Positions 46,602 to 56,233 of a DNA stretch of 64,000 bases are shown here, piece by piece (position 1 is the first letter of the stretch; each line of letters opens with the position of its first letter). The position numbers and the translations under genes were made by a program. The notes beneath the pieces were generated by a model. The model worked only from the letters and a program-made list of their open reading frames with translations, was not told where the DNA came from and did not search any database. This stretch comes from Vallitalea sp. (GTDB lineage Bacteria; Bacillota; Clostridia; Lachnospirales; Vallitaleaceae). Location of the stretch: positions 1 through 64,000 of the forward strand of contig JAOASG010000066.1 of the NCBI GenBank assembly GCA_025210235.1, written 5' to 3'.

Positions 46602-48311
46602 ATGGGAAATAAAATTATGTTAAAAAAAATAGATTTAATAATAATAGGTTTTATAATAATATGCCCTTTTTTTAAAGGGTTATATTTTTATCATACAATA
46701 TATTTTTTCGGTGCTATAATATTATTTATTACCATGATGTATATTAAAAATAATAAAGTTTTTCTTATAGAAAAGAGTATAAATCATTACTGTATATTAA
46801 TAGGAGTAGTTTTATATTTTATTACTATATTTTATGCTATTGATAAAGGTATGGCCTTTATGGGGTTTTTCAAGGTGTTAGTAGCATATTTATTTTATCT
46901 AATGATTATGCAAAGCCAAATAAATAAAAAAATCTATATGAAATCAATATCAGTTTCTGGAATTATTATTTCATTCATTAGTATATTATCTTTTTTTATA
47001 CCTTCTCTAAGTAAGGAATTTTTACAAAAAGGTAGATTAGGATCATTTTTTCAATATCCAAATACTTTTGCGCTTTTCCTTATTGTGTGTATTATTTTTA
47101 TTATTGGACAAGAAAAAAATAAGTATTATTATAATATATTAGGAATAAGCTTTATGTGGGCTTGTATTTTATTAACTTTTAGTCGTAGTATGTATATTAT
47201 TAGTTTAGGAACTATTATTACTTGTATTATATATAATAAAAAGAAATTTAAATCCATTTTAATGGCATTTGGTATAGGTACAGGTATATGGTATTTTATA
47301 ATGACAAGTTCTAGCTTATCAAATGTCTTTAATAGAATACAAGAAACATCTACAAAAACAAGTGAATGGTTAACAAGATTATTGTATTATAAAGATAGTT
47401 TTACTATAATGAAACATTATCCCTTTGGGACTGGACATTTAGGGTATTATTACATTCAGAGGATATACCAGACAGGAGCTACTTACTATGTAAAATATAT
47501 CCATAGTAATGTATTGCAGATTGTGATGGATATAGGTATAATTGGCTTTTTATTGGTGGTCATATTTTTTATAAATAATACTTTTAGTAAGAACTTATCT
47601 TTTTATGAAAAACTAGCTGTAGTTGTTATTTTTGGACATGGAGCTATTGATTTTGACTGGCAATTTTTAGTAGTTGGTTTTTTAATAATTTTAATTATAA
47701 ATAAAGATAATGCAAAAATGAAAACTCTAAACATACCTAGAAAGTTAATCTTTTTTGTAGGTTTAATTATTATAAGTATATATGGTTATATGGGAGTTGG
47801 TTCATATTATGCATATATAGAAGATTATGAGAAATCACTATCTTTATATCCATATAATACAGAAGCAAAAATTAAATTAGTAAAAAAATATAAAGATGAA
47901 GATAAGGATAGAGCATATACTCTGGCAGAGGAAATAATAAGTAGGAATAAATTCGCTACTTATGCATTTATAACCAAAAGGGATATTGATTATGAAAATA
48001 AAAATTTCATGGAAGCTTATAAATCTGCTAAAAGAATTATATATCTAAATCCTCTAAATATAAATCATGTAGAAATTTATGCTTCAATAGTATTAGAGCG
48101 TGCAAAAAAATATATAGAAGAAAAGGATATTCAAAGTGCAATTAAAGAACTTGAAAAAATCTTAGCTATCCCTTATTATATGGATGGACTTGCAAAAGAT
48201 AGACTTACTGATTATAATGTTAAGCATATACCAAGACTATTTATGACAGAAAAGTTAATAGATATATATGAAGAGGCTGATAAATTATTAGAAAATGTGT
48301 ACTATAATTAA
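46602..48311 (+). CDS. O-antigen ligase/polymerase-like membrane protein with C-terminal TPR-like tail
   Basis: About 569 residues (start uncertain: TTG 46551, ATG 46602 or ATG 46617, none with a good ribosome site). It has ten or more membrane helices, with the Wzy_C-type segment around LGSFFQYPNTFALFLIV and a large loop containing TRLLYYKDSFTIMKHYPFGTGHLGY (a long PFGTGxGxY-like motif). A C-terminal soluble helical region (about 420-569) has TPR-like repeats. Such proteins join or polymerise surface glycans, and a few glycosylate S-layer or pilin proteins. The substrate is unknown. It follows the CotS-like gene by a short gap. Confidence 0.82.
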   Translation: MGNKIMLKKIDLIIIGFIIICPFFKGLYFYHTIYFFGAIILFITMMYIKNNKVFLIEKSINHYCILIGVVLYFITIFYAIDKGMAFMGFFKVLVAYLFYLMIMQSQINKKIYMKSISVSGIIISFISILSFFIPSLSKEFLQKGRLGSFFQYPNTFALFLIVCIIFIIGQEKNKYYYNILGISFMWACILLTFSRSMYIISLGTIITCIIYNKKKFKSILMAFGIGTGIWYFIMTSSSLSNVFNRIQETSTKTSEWLTRLLYYKDSFTIMKHYPFGTGHLGYYYIQRIYQTGATYYVKYIHSNVLQIVMDIGIIGFLLVVIFFINNTFSKNLSFYEKLAVVVIFGHGAIDFDWQFLVVGFLIILIINKDNAKMKTLNIPRKLIFFVGLIIISIYGYMGVGSYYAYIEDYEKSLSLYPYNTEAKIKLVKKYKDEDKDRAYTLAEEIISRNKFATYAFITKRDIDYENKNFMEAYKSAKRIIYLNPLNINHVEIYASIVLERAKKYIEEKDIQSAIKELEKILAIPYYMDGLAKDRLTDYNVKHIPRLFMTEKLIDIYEEADKLLENVYYN

Positions 48312-48355
48312 ATAGTTGGTATCAAGTTATCTAAATTAAAATACGAGGTGAAAAA

Positions 48356-49771
48356 ATGAGTAAAAAGAAAAAAACAGATATCATAAAAAAGATGTCTATT
48401 ATTGGAATTATAGGGCTTGTTATCATTCTGATCATAATAGTTTCATTATTTTTTAGTATTAGAGGTAAAAATAATAAGAGTAAAAGTAAAAATAAATTAA
48501 ATTCTGAGATAGAGACGGATGTTGATAATAATCTTAATAATGTTAAATATGAAAGAGCATTAGCTGTAATAAGAAAAGTTGATGAAGAAAATAATAAATT
48601 GATGATTTTTAATATTGAAGATAATAAAGAAATATTATTAAATATTGATAGTGCAGTAGATATTAAGGATGAATATGGTACATTAATGACATTTATACAG
48701 TTTAATGTTGGAGATTTAGTTGAAACAAAGTACGATGCAAACAAACTAAGACCTGAATTTATTCATAAAACTGCTAAAACATGGGAAAGAAAAAAAGTAA
48801 AAGGTGTAATTGTTGATAGTGAAAATAGCAAACTATTAATTGGAAATGACGCGTATATTTATACTAATGAACTTATAACTATTTTTAATGGGAAAAGTTT
48901 TGATATAAAAGATTTAAATATAGAAGATGAAGTTACACTACGAGGTTATAAAGATAAAGTATGGACAGTAACATTAGAAAATGGTCATGGATATATCGTA
49001 TTTAAAAACCATAGTAATTTTGTGGGTGGATTAGTGGAAATAGGATTAAATAAAACAGAAGATATTAAAGAAGTTACTAAGATAGCTGTACCTGTTGGTG
49101 TTCATAATATAGTTGCTACTAAAGACACATTAACTTACGAAACAGAAATAATGGTTGATAAAGATCAAGAAGTTATTGTAGATCTAGGGAAAGCAGCACC
49201 AAGAACAGGAATGGTACAATTTAATATTGTTCAAGATAATATAGCGTTTACTATTAATGGAAAAACTTATAATGATTTTTCTGAACCTATTAACCTAGAA
49301 TATGGGACTTATAATATTAAAATAGTAAAAGAGAATTATATTAATTGGGAAAAACAGTTGGTTGTTGATAAACCTTTTGTTGAATTTGATATAAATTTAG
49401 AAAAGAAGCCTATGTATATTCATATTAATACTCCAGAAGGTGCAGATGTATATATTGATGGTAATTTTATTGGAGTGGTTCCTACTACTACACCGATCGA
49501 TAAAGGAGATCATACAATTACTCTTAGAAAAGATGGATATTATTCTAAAATGCATCAATTATCTGTTGAAGATAAAGGAGAAGATTATTATTTAACATTT
49601 CCTACTTTAGAAAAAATTAATAAAGAGACAGAAAACAAGGAAAATAATAATGATAAGAGCAATAATAGCCAAGAAATTATTAATCCTAATCCTATTGATA
49701 ATAATGATGAGATTGATGATGAAGATAGTGAAAGCACACCATCTTCTGATGTATATAAAAACAATTTATAA
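48356..49771 (+). CDS. Membrane-anchored PEGA-domain protein
   Basis: 471 residues. An N-terminal membrane helix (about 15-37), a middle extracytoplasmic beta-rich region, and a PEGA domain (about 355-405: HINTPEGADVYIDGNFIG, then DKGDHTITLRKDGY) with a second degenerate PEGA-like stretch before it (about 285-350). The acidic low-complexity C-terminus (about 425-471) is rich in N, D and E. PEGA domains are surface-exposed beta modules of unknown ligand. GAGGTG precedes ATG 48356. Confidence 0.85.
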   Translation: MSKKKKTDIIKKMSIIGIIGLVIILIIIVSLFFSIRGKNNKSKSKNKLNSEIETDVDNNLNNVKYERALAVIRKVDEENNKLMIFNIEDNKEILLNIDSAVDIKDEYGTLMTFIQFNVGDLVETKYDANKLRPEFIHKTAKTWERKKVKGVIVDSENSKLLIGNDAYIYTNELITIFNGKSFDIKDLNIEDEVTLRGYKDKVWTVTLENGHGYIVFKNHSNFVGGLVEIGLNKTEDIKEVTKIAVPVGVHNIVATKDTLTYETEIMVDKDQEVIVDLGKAAPRTGMVQFNIVQDNIAFTINGKTYNDFSEPINLEYGTYNIKIVKENYINWEKQLVVDKPFVEFDINLEKKPMYIHINTPEGADVYIDGNFIGVVPTTTPIDKGDHTITLRKDGYYSKMHQLSVEDKGEDYYLTFPTLEKINKETENKENNNDKSNNSQEIINPNPIDNNDEIDDEDSESTPSSDVYKNNL

Positions 49772-49798
49772 AGTATAATTTAACGTGGAGGTAAAAAG

Positions 49799-51499
49799 AT
49801 GGAATACATTAAAAAATATAAAGAGTGGATTGAAAATGAGTATTTTGATGAGGACACAAAAAAAGAGCTAATTAACATAAAAGATAATGATAATGAGATT
49901 AAAGAGAGATTTTATAAAGATTTAGAATTTGGTACAGGAGGACTTAGGGGTATTATAGGTGCTGGTACTAATAGAATGAATATATATACTGTTAGAAAAA
50001 CTACTCAGGGTTTAGCAAATTATATTATTCTTGAAGGAGAAGAAGCTATCAAAAAAGGTGTAGCTATTGCTTATGATTCAAGGTATATGTCGCCTGAATT
50101 TGCAGATGAGGCTGCATTAGTTTTAAATGCTAATGGTATAAAAGCGTATGTGTTTGAAAGTCTTAGACCTACTCCAGAATTATCTTTTGCAGTTAGGGAA
50201 TTATCAGCTATTGCTGGAATTGTTGTAACAGCAAGTCATAACCCAGCAGAATATAATGGATATAAAGTATATTGGGAAGATGGTGCTCAGGTTACTTCAC
50301 CTAAAGATGTTGAAATAATTAATGAGGTAAATAATGTAACAGACTATAATAATGTAAAAACAATGGATAAAGAGGTAGCTATTAAAAAAGGATTATACCA
50401 TACTATTGGAAAAGATATAGATGATAAATTTATAGAAGAACTAAAAAAACAAATTATTAATCCTGAAATAATAAGAAAACAAGGGGATAATTTCAAAATA
50501 GTATATACTCCTCTTCATGGAACAGGTAATATTCCTGTAAGGAGATTATTAGATGAAATAGGGTTTGAAAATGTTTACGTTGTTAAAGAGCAAGAATTAC
50601 CAGATAGTAAATTTTCTACTGTAAGTTACCCAAATCCAGAAGATATAAAGGCTTATGAGCTAGCAATTAAGCTTGGAAAAGAAAAAGATGCAGATGTTAT
50701 TTTAGCAACAGATCCAGATGCAGATAGATTAGGCGTTCTTGTTAAAAATAATAATGGATATTTACCTTTAACAGGTAATATGATAGGTGCGTTAATTCTT
50801 GATTATATCTTAACTCAAAAAAATGAAAAAAATATTTTGCCATCCAATGGAGCTGTTATTAGTACAATTGTGTCAACAAATATGGCAAAAGATATTGCAG
50901 ATTATTATAATATGAAATTTATGAAGGTACTAACTGGTTTCAAATATATTGGGGAAAAAATTAAAGAATTTGAACAAAATAATACTCATGAGTATTTGTT
51001 TGGATTTGAAGAAAGCTATGGTTGCCTTATTGGAACTCATGCGAGGGATAAAGACGCAGTAGTAGCTACTATGATGGTATGTGAATTAGGTGCATATTAT
51101 AAATCAAAGGGAATGACTCTTTATGATGCCTTATTAAATGTTTACGAAAAATACGGTTATTATAATGAAACACTTGAAGCTGTTACTTTAAAGGGAATTG
51201 AAGGAGTTAATAAGATAAAGGAAATATTAACAACACTTAGAACAAATCCACCTAAAAAAGTTAATGGAATAGATGTTACAGAAGCTATTGATTACATGGA
51301 AGATACAGATTTACCTAAATCAAATGTTTTATATTATAATTTATCTGATGAATCTTGGTTTTGTGTTAGACCATCAGGTACAGAACCTAAAATTAAGTTC
51401 TATTTTGGAGTAAAAGATAGTTCAAAAGTTGAAGCGGATAAACATTTGGAAGAGTTTTCTAAAGGTGTTATGAAAATAATTAATGATATAATTAATTAG
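49799..51499 (+). CDS. Phosphoglucomutase/phosphomannomutase family protein
   Basis: 566 residues, full-length alpha-D-phosphohexomutase. It shows the phosphoserine loop VTASHNPAEYNGYKVYWEDG, metal-binding TDPDADRLGV, the sugar-binding GFEESYGCLIG and the phosphate-binding VRPSGTEPKIKFYFG. The length and LEFGTGGLRGIIGAGTNRMN opening match the PgcA-type phosphoglucomutases of Firmicutes, which interconvert glucose 1- and 6-phosphate for glycan synthesis. GTGGAGG precedes ATG 49799. Confidence 0.93.
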   Translation: MEYIKKYKEWIENEYFDEDTKKELINIKDNDNEIKERFYKDLEFGTGGLRGIIGAGTNRMNIYTVRKTTQGLANYIILEGEEAIKKGVAIAYDSRYMSPEFADEAALVLNANGIKAYVFESLRPTPELSFAVRELSAIAGIVVTASHNPAEYNGYKVYWEDGAQVTSPKDVEIINEVNNVTDYNNVKTMDKEVAIKKGLYHTIGKDIDDKFIEELKKQIINPEIIRKQGDNFKIVYTPLHGTGNIPVRRLLDEIGFENVYVVKEQELPDSKFSTVSYPNPEDIKAYELAIKLGKEKDADVILATDPDADRLGVLVKNNNGYLPLTGNMIGALILDYILTQKNEKNILPSNGAVISTIVSTNMAKDIADYYNMKFMKVLTGFKYIGEKIKEFEQNNTHEYLFGFEESYGCLIGTHARDKDAVVATMMVCELGAYYKSKGMTLYDALLNVYEKYGYYNETLEAVTLKGIEGVNKIKEILTTLRTNPPKKVNGIDVTEAIDYMEDTDLPKSNVLYYNLSDESWFCVRPSGTEPKIKFYFGVKDSSKVEADKHLEEFSKGVMKIINDIIN

Positions 51500-51584
51500 T
51501 GTAGAAAAATTTAGTAATTAATTTAGTTATAATTTCACTGTAATAATAATAAAATAATACAAATAGAAAATTTGTGGTGAAATC

Positions 51585-51995
51585 ATGAAGAATGTATTTT
51601 TGGTTTTGTGTTGTATTATTGTTATGGTTATTTTTACATCATGTAGTAAAGAAGAAGAACATGATGATGATAAGATAAGGGATTTAGAGTTTACTGTAGT
51701 GGAAGATAAAGATGTACCAGAAGTCATAGCACAAAAGATTGAAGAATCAAAGATGGAACCGTTTAAATTTAGTTATAATGATGGACAGTACCTTTACATA
51801 ATCGTTGGATATGGTGAACAACCTACAGGAGGATATAGTATACAAGTAAAGGAATTATATGAATCAGAAGATTATGTTGTTGTTCTAACTGAATTATTAG
51901 GCCCATCAAAAGATGATACAGTAACAATGAGTTTGTCATATCCTTATGTGGTTATAAAAACAGAAGATGTATCATTGCCAGTTTACTATAAGTAA
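51585..51995 (+). CDS. PrcB-like C-terminal domain lipoprotein
   Basis: 136 residues. The signal peptide has the lipobox FTSC (lipidated Cys at position 20), followed by a short acidic linker and a compact domain with YIIVGYGEQPTGGYSIQV and LGPSKDDTVTMSLSYPYVVIKT, which resembles the PrcB_C family (protease-complex-associated). It is predicted to sit on the outer face of the membrane. GTGGTG precedes ATG 51585, and a strong terminator follows, so it is monocistronic. Confidence 0.85.
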   Translation: MKNVFLVLCCIIVMVIFTSCSKEEEHDDDKIRDLEFTVVEDKDVPEVIAQKIEESKMEPFKFSYNDGQYLYIIVGYGEQPTGGYSIQVKELYESEDYVVVLTELLGPSKDDTVTMSLSYPYVVIKTEDVSLPVYYK

Positions 51996-52016
51996 TTATA
52001 ATTAAATCAGTCATTT

Positions 52017-52048
52017 AAAGAGGAAAAGGAATCTTTTCCTCTTTGTAA
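52017..52048 (+). terminator. Rho-independent terminator
   Basis: AAAGAGGAAAAG (52017-52028) pairs perfectly with CTTTTCCTCTTT (52033-52044), loop of 4 nt. Confidence 0.88.
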
Positions 52049-52068
52049 TTACTTAAATTATATGTAGT

Positions 52069-52089
52069 ACCATATCTGCTAGGCTCGTT
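52069..52089. repeat. Remnant right end of the structured repeat
   Basis: TACCATATCTGCTAGGCTCG (and one more base, T) matches the right end of copy 1 (from 24948) with a single mismatch. The left arm and interior are absent. It marks a decayed or partially excised third copy upstream of veg. Otherwise the gap 52049-52274 is AT-rich with nothing recognised. Confidence 0.7.
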
Positions 52090-52274
52090 AGATTATTGAT
52101 GTTTCTTAAAACGGAACTTATAGTAAAAAAATGAATAAAATCACAAATAATGGATATAATCTAATTAGAGATTAATTTTAATATACGATTTCGAGTAAAA
52201 TATATAAAAAATGTAAAAAAATCCAATGATTCTATTGACTTTTTCCATTAAATTTGATATAATTTAAAAATTTG

Positions 52275-52303
52275 TTGACCTATTAATAGTATTATGATAT
52301 ACT
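52275..52303 (+). promoter_or_regulatory. Strong promoter for veg
   Basis: TTGACC (52275-52280), a 17-bp spacer and an extended -10 TGATATACT (TATACT at 52298-52303). Veg promoters are among the strongest known in Bacillus, and the same seems likely here. Confidence 0.8.
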
Positions 52304-52335
52304 AGTAGTAGTTGTTAAAGATGAGGTGGTTAATA

Positions 52336-52584
52336 ATGATTGCAAAAGAAGATATTACCGAGGTAAGAAAGCGGGTTGATGGTTACGTCGGTAGTAAAGT
52401 TTTAGTAAAAGCTAATAAGGGACGAAAAAGAATTGTAATAAAACAGGGCGTATTACAAAGTACTTATCCAAGTATATTTGTAGTTAAGGTACAGAACGAA
52501 TTACAAAATACCTATAGAACTGTTTCATATAGTTATACTGATATATTGACTAATAATGTTGAATTATCATTGTGTCAAGAGTAA
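52336..52584 (+). CDS. veg: Veg protein
   Basis: 82 residues. The conserved Veg sequence (ITEVRKRVDGYVGSKVLVKA, NKGRKRIVIKQGVLQSTYPS, TYRTVSYSYTDILT) is complete. In Bacillus, Veg is a highly expressed small protein linked to biofilm gene control. ATG 52336 is chosen because GAGGTGG (52323-52329) lies just upstream; the in-frame TTG 52312 would precede this site. As in Bacillus it lies upstream of ispE, here with the SipL-like gene between. Confidence 0.95.
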   Translation: MIAKEDITEVRKRVDGYVGSKVLVKANKGRKRIVIKQGVLQSTYPSIFVVKVQNELQNTYRTVSYSYTDILTNNVELSLCQE

Positions 52585-52690
52585 ATTCTAGCAATTATCT
52601 TTAAGTATTTATCATAACAATAAAAAATAGTCATAAAATCCTTCCTAACCTTAATATAATAATATAGACAAAGGTTTAGGAGGGATTTTT

Positions 52691-54268
52691 TTGAGTTTAG
52701 AACTGGAACAAAGAAACATAGCATTAATAAAACCTAAAGGTAGCCGAATTCTTCAAATGACAATTGATGAAGATATAAATGTACCAGATATAAAACCTGA
52801 CATTGATAAGATTTTACAGAGTAATTGTGTTGTTAATATTACAGGTATTGATGTTTATGATTCAAAAGTGCTAGTTAAGGGTGATTTTAATTGTAAGGTT
52901 TTATATGTACCACTTAACGATTCAAAGCCTGTACATAATATGATAAGTCTTATACCCATAGAAGAGAATATTAATATGGATGATGTGGTGAAAAATGATA
53001 TTATTAAGACAGAGTATGTCATAGAAGAGATGAAAATAACACCAATTAACACTAGGAAGATTAATATTAAATCCATACTACAGGTTAAAGTTATTGTTGA
53101 TGAAAAGAAAGAAATGTATGTTCCAATGGATATATCTGGTGCAGAAAGTGTGCAAAGTAAATGGGACGATATTACAATCTGTACAATGCATACTTCTAAA
53201 AAAGAAATATATAAAGTTAAAGATGAATTAGCCTTACCAAGTAGTAAACCTAATATTATGGAGATACTTTGGTATGATAGAACACTTAAAAATAAGGAAA
53301 TTAGACTTTTAGACGACAAAATTAATGTTAAAGGAACAATTGCTTTGGCTACGTTATATTTAGGAGAGTCTGGGGAAAATAAACTTGAATTTGTTGAGAA
53401 TGAAATACCTTTTAATGGAGTTATTGAATGCAATGGTGTTAACGAAGATATGTATCATGATATTGATATAAAAATAATTGATGATAAAATTCAAATTAGA
53501 CCAGATGCTGATGGAGAAGAAAGAGTATTATCAATAGATATTGTAACTAGCCTAGATATAAAAGTATATTCTGAAGAAAAGAACAATGTTCTTGCGGATG
53601 TTTATTCTTTATCTAATGAACTTAATCTAGATAGAGAAGTAGTAAAATATGAGACATTACTTTGTAAGAACCAAAGCCAATGCAAAATTAAAGAAACTAT
53701 TGAGATAGATAGTAATGAACCTGAAATAATGCAAATATATTATGCTACAGGAGATGTTAATATTGATAATATTGATATCTATGAAGATAAGGTTGAAGTT
53801 GAAGGAGTAGCTTTTTGTAAAATTATGTATGTAGCTGCTGATGATAATAGTCCAATAAATGTTTATAATACTGTAATACCTTTTAATCAAGTAATTGATG
53901 CAGAAGGAATACGTGAGGATTGTAGAATGTCAATAAGACCATCTGTTAATTATATTAATTGCAGTATGTTAGGAGAAAAAGAAGTAGAAGTAAAATGCGG
54001 CGTAACATTAGATGCTATTATATTTGATAATAAAGAGTTAGATGTAATAAGTGGTATTTCAGAAGAAGAATTAGATGGCAATAAAATTCAAAGCATTCCA
54101 AGTGTTGTGGGATACATTGTAAAAGATAATGAAACATTATGGGATATAGCTAAAACTTATTACACTAAAGTTGATAACATAAGAGAAACAAATAATCTTG
54201 ATGTAGGGGAAGTTAAAAGAGGGGATAAATTAATAATAGTAAAAAATATAGATAGTCTTGAATTATAG
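52691..54268 (+). CDS. SipL-like DUF3794 / LysM spore protein
   Basis: 525 residues. It has three DUF3794-type beta modules (about 1-160, 170-320, 335-460; note the repeat VNITGIDVYDSKVLVKGDF and VNIDNIDIYEDKVEVEGVA) and a C-terminal LysM (about 470-520, VGYIVKDNETLWDIAKTYYT). This is the architecture of SipL, which binds SpoIVA during spore coat assembly in clostridia. The start is TTG 52691 behind a TTTAGGAGGGA ribosome site; no ATG is suitable. It supports spore formation by the organism. Confidence 0.88.
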   Translation: MSLELEQRNIALIKPKGSRILQMTIDEDINVPDIKPDIDKILQSNCVVNITGIDVYDSKVLVKGDFNCKVLYVPLNDSKPVHNMISLIPIEENINMDDVVKNDIIKTEYVIEEMKITPINTRKINIKSILQVKVIVDEKKEMYVPMDISGAESVQSKWDDITICTMHTSKKEIYKVKDELALPSSKPNIMEILWYDRTLKNKEIRLLDDKINVKGTIALATLYLGESGENKLEFVENEIPFNGVIECNGVNEDMYHDIDIKIIDDKIQIRPDADGEERVLSIDIVTSLDIKVYSEEKNNVLADVYSLSNELNLDREVVKYETLLCKNQSQCKIKETIEIDSNEPEIMQIYYATGDVNIDNIDIYEDKVEVEGVAFCKIMYVAADDNSPINVYNTVIPFNQVIDAEGIREDCRMSIRPSVNYINCSMLGEKEVEVKCGVTLDAIIFDNKELDVISGISEEELDGNKIQSIPSVVGYIVKDNETLWDIAKTYYTKVDNIRETNNLDVGEVKRGDKLIIVKNIDSLEL

Positions 54269-54291
54269 AACGCGTTAGCGTTCTTTTTTTA
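54267..54291 (+). terminator. Rho-independent terminator
   Basis: AGAACGC (54267-54273) pairs with GCGTTCT (54278-54284) around GTTA, followed by T residues. The stem begins within the stop codon of the preceding gene. Confidence 0.88.
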
Positions 54292-54383
54292 CTCACTTGA
54301 TTTATAAATATACATTGTATATAATATTAAGTATACAAGGTACATACAAATTAAATTTAACGTATGAAAGTTGAGTAAATAAA

Positions 54384-55250
54384 ATGTATAGAATTAATAT
54401 TAAGGCTAGAGCAAAGATTAACATTTCGCTTGATGTAATTAGAAAAAGAGAAGATGGTTATCACGATGTAAAAATGATTATGCAGACTGTTAATTTATTT
54501 GATAAAATAAACATGAAAAAAATTAGAAAAGATGAAATAAGAATACAAACTAATTTAGTTTTTTTGCCTACTGACGAAAGAAACTTAGTATATAAAGTTA
54601 TAAAATATATAAAACAGAAGTATAAGATTGAAACAGGAGTATTTGTGGATTTATATAAGGTAATTCCTGTGGCAGCAGGTTTAGCTGGAGGAAGTAGTGA
54701 TGCAGCAGCAGCTTTAGTTGGTATGAATAAACTTTTTAATCTGCATATATCTATGAAAGAGATGATGGAAATAGGAGCTATGTTTGGTGCCGATATTCCC
54801 TATTGTTTATTAAGGGGAACTGCTCTTTCTGAAGGAATTGGGGAAAAATTAACTCCTTTAAATGATTTTCCTAGCGTATATATTGTTATTGCAAAACCCA
54901 ACATTAGTATCTCAACTGCTACTGTATATGGTAATCTTGATATAGATCATATACAAGATAGACCTAATACAGAAGAAATAATTAAAGGGTTAAGTAATGG
55001 TGATTTAAATCAAATATGTAATAATATGGGGAATGTACTTGAGACTGTTACTGAAAAAAAATATCCTGTTATTGCACAAATAAAAGAATATATGATGGAA
55101 AATTCTGCTATGGGAGCACAAATGAGTGGAAGTGGGCCATCTGTTTTTGGAATATTTAAGAATAAAAAGGATGCTTATAATCTTGCGCATAAATTAAAAA
55201 TTAATAATATAGCTAAATATGTTTATACAACTACCATATTTAATAGATAA
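54384..55250 (+). CDS. ispE: 4-diphosphocytidyl-2-C-methyl-D-erythritol kinase IspE
   Basis: 288 residues, GHMP kinase. Visible are ARAKINISLDVIRKREDGYHDV (substrate binding, Lys and His), the ATP loop VAAGLAGGSSDAAAALVG and the C-terminal AQMSGSGPSVFGIF. It phosphorylates CDP-methylerythritol in the MEP isoprenoid pathway. ATG 54384 has only a weak AAAGTTGAG site. The adjacent FadR-type gene follows after 81 bp. Confidence 0.95.
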   Translation: MYRINIKARAKINISLDVIRKREDGYHDVKMIMQTVNLFDKINMKKIRKDEIRIQTNLVFLPTDERNLVYKVIKYIKQKYKIETGVFVDLYKVIPVAAGLAGGSSDAAAALVGMNKLFNLHISMKEMMEIGAMFGADIPYCLLRGTALSEGIGEKLTPLNDFPSVYIVIAKPNISISTATVYGNLDIDHIQDRPNTEEIIKGLSNGDLNQICNNMGNVLETVTEKKYPVIAQIKEYMMENSAMGAQMSGSGPSVFGIFKNKKDAYNLAHKLKINNIAKYVYTTTIFNR

Positions 55251-55331
55251 ACATTCAACTTGTTTTTATAGCAAATAAATGTAGCTTTCAATTGTTTAAT
55301 ATATGAAATTGGGAAAGGAAGTAACAAGTTT

Positions 55332-56009
55332 ATGGAGGATAAATTAAAGGTAAATTTAAATGAATATCTGCCTCTAAGAGATGTAGTATTTAATTCTTTA
55401 AGAGAGGCTATTCTAAAGGGGGAGCTTGTAGCTGGAGAAAGATTAATGGAAAAGCAACTAGCAGAAAGGATGGGAGTTAGTAGGACACCTATCCGTGAAG
55501 CTATTCGTAAATTAGAACTAGAAGGTTTAGTAGTAATGGTACCTAGAAAGGGTGCAGAGGTAGCAAGAATTACTCATAAGGATGTAAAAGACGTTTTAGA
55601 AGTAAGAGCAGCGCTTGAAGAATTAGCTGTAAAGATAGCTTGTGAAAAAATGTCTGAAGAATCATTAATTAATTTGAAGGAAACATCAGAAGAATTTGCT
55701 AATGCATGCAAAGTAAAAAATATTGATGATGTAATAAAAAAAGACGTAGAGTTTCATGATATTATTTTTAGCTCTACTAAAAATGATAAATTAATTCAAA
55801 TTATTAATAACTTAAGGGAGCAAATTTATCGATATAGAGTAGAGTATATTAGAAAACTTGCTGACTATGATATGTTAGTAAAAGAACACGCTCTAATTGT
55901 ACAGTCTATTGAGGATAGAGATGTAGAAGAGGCTAGAAAGATTACTTTGCAACATATTGTTAATCAAGAAATAGCAGTTATTGAAATTTTTGATAAGAGA
56001 AATAAATAA
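55332..56009 (+). CDS. GntR-family regulator, FadR subfamily (FCD domain)
   Basis: 225 residues. The winged helix (LREAILKGELVAGERLMEKQL, MGVSRTPIREAIRKLELEGL) is followed by an all-helical FCD domain (about 80-220) with the conserved DVLEVRAALEELAVKIA and metal-site residues D and H (FHDIIF, EHALIVQSI, LQHIVNQE). The effector is usually a small organic acid. In clostridia this gene often follows ispE. No operator is evident. AAAGGA precedes ATG 55332 at a long spacing. Confidence 0.92.
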   Translation: MEDKLKVNLNEYLPLRDVVFNSLREAILKGELVAGERLMEKQLAERMGVSRTPIREAIRKLELEGLVVMVPRKGAEVARITHKDVKDVLEVRAALEELAVKIACEKMSEESLINLKETSEEFANACKVKNIDDVIKKDVEFHDIIFSSTKNDKLIQIINNLREQIYRYRVEYIRKLADYDMLVKEHALIVQSIEDRDVEEARKITLQHIVNQEIAVIEIFDKRNK

Positions 56010-56037
56010 ATTGGCTGGAATTTTTTTCATTTAGGTA

Positions 56038-56167
56038 CTACCGCGGAGAAGGTATAGGGTAATATTCCGTCAGCAGGTTAAACGTCCGTGTTTAAACTGC
56101 TGAACTCGCCGTCCTTGGCTCGCTGCTCCATATTACCCTATACCTTCTCCGCTAGGCTTGTGGATGC
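56038..56167. repeat. Structured palindromic repeat, copy 2
   Basis: Perfect 23-bp outer stem (56043-56065 with 56130-56152), a 64-nt interior of the same length as copy 1, and an inner hairpin (CAGCAGGTTAAAC 56071-56083 with GTTTAAACTGCTG 56090-56102). The outer stem differs from copy 1 at two positions per arm, and both changes are compensated on the other arm. The right end again continues TAGGCTTGTGGAT. It lies in the convergent gap between the FadR-type gene and the AraC gene. Confidence 0.85.
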
Positions 56168-56233
56168 CCAATATTCCTTGGAAATTAAGACGCGTAGCAG
56201 ACACGAATTTAGTGAGATACAAACCTGGAATGG

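Noticed and set aside
52855..53433. Minus-strand ORF of 192 codons opposite the SipL-like gene
   Set aside because: It is the antisense shadow of a DUF3794 gene, with no ribosome site or domain.
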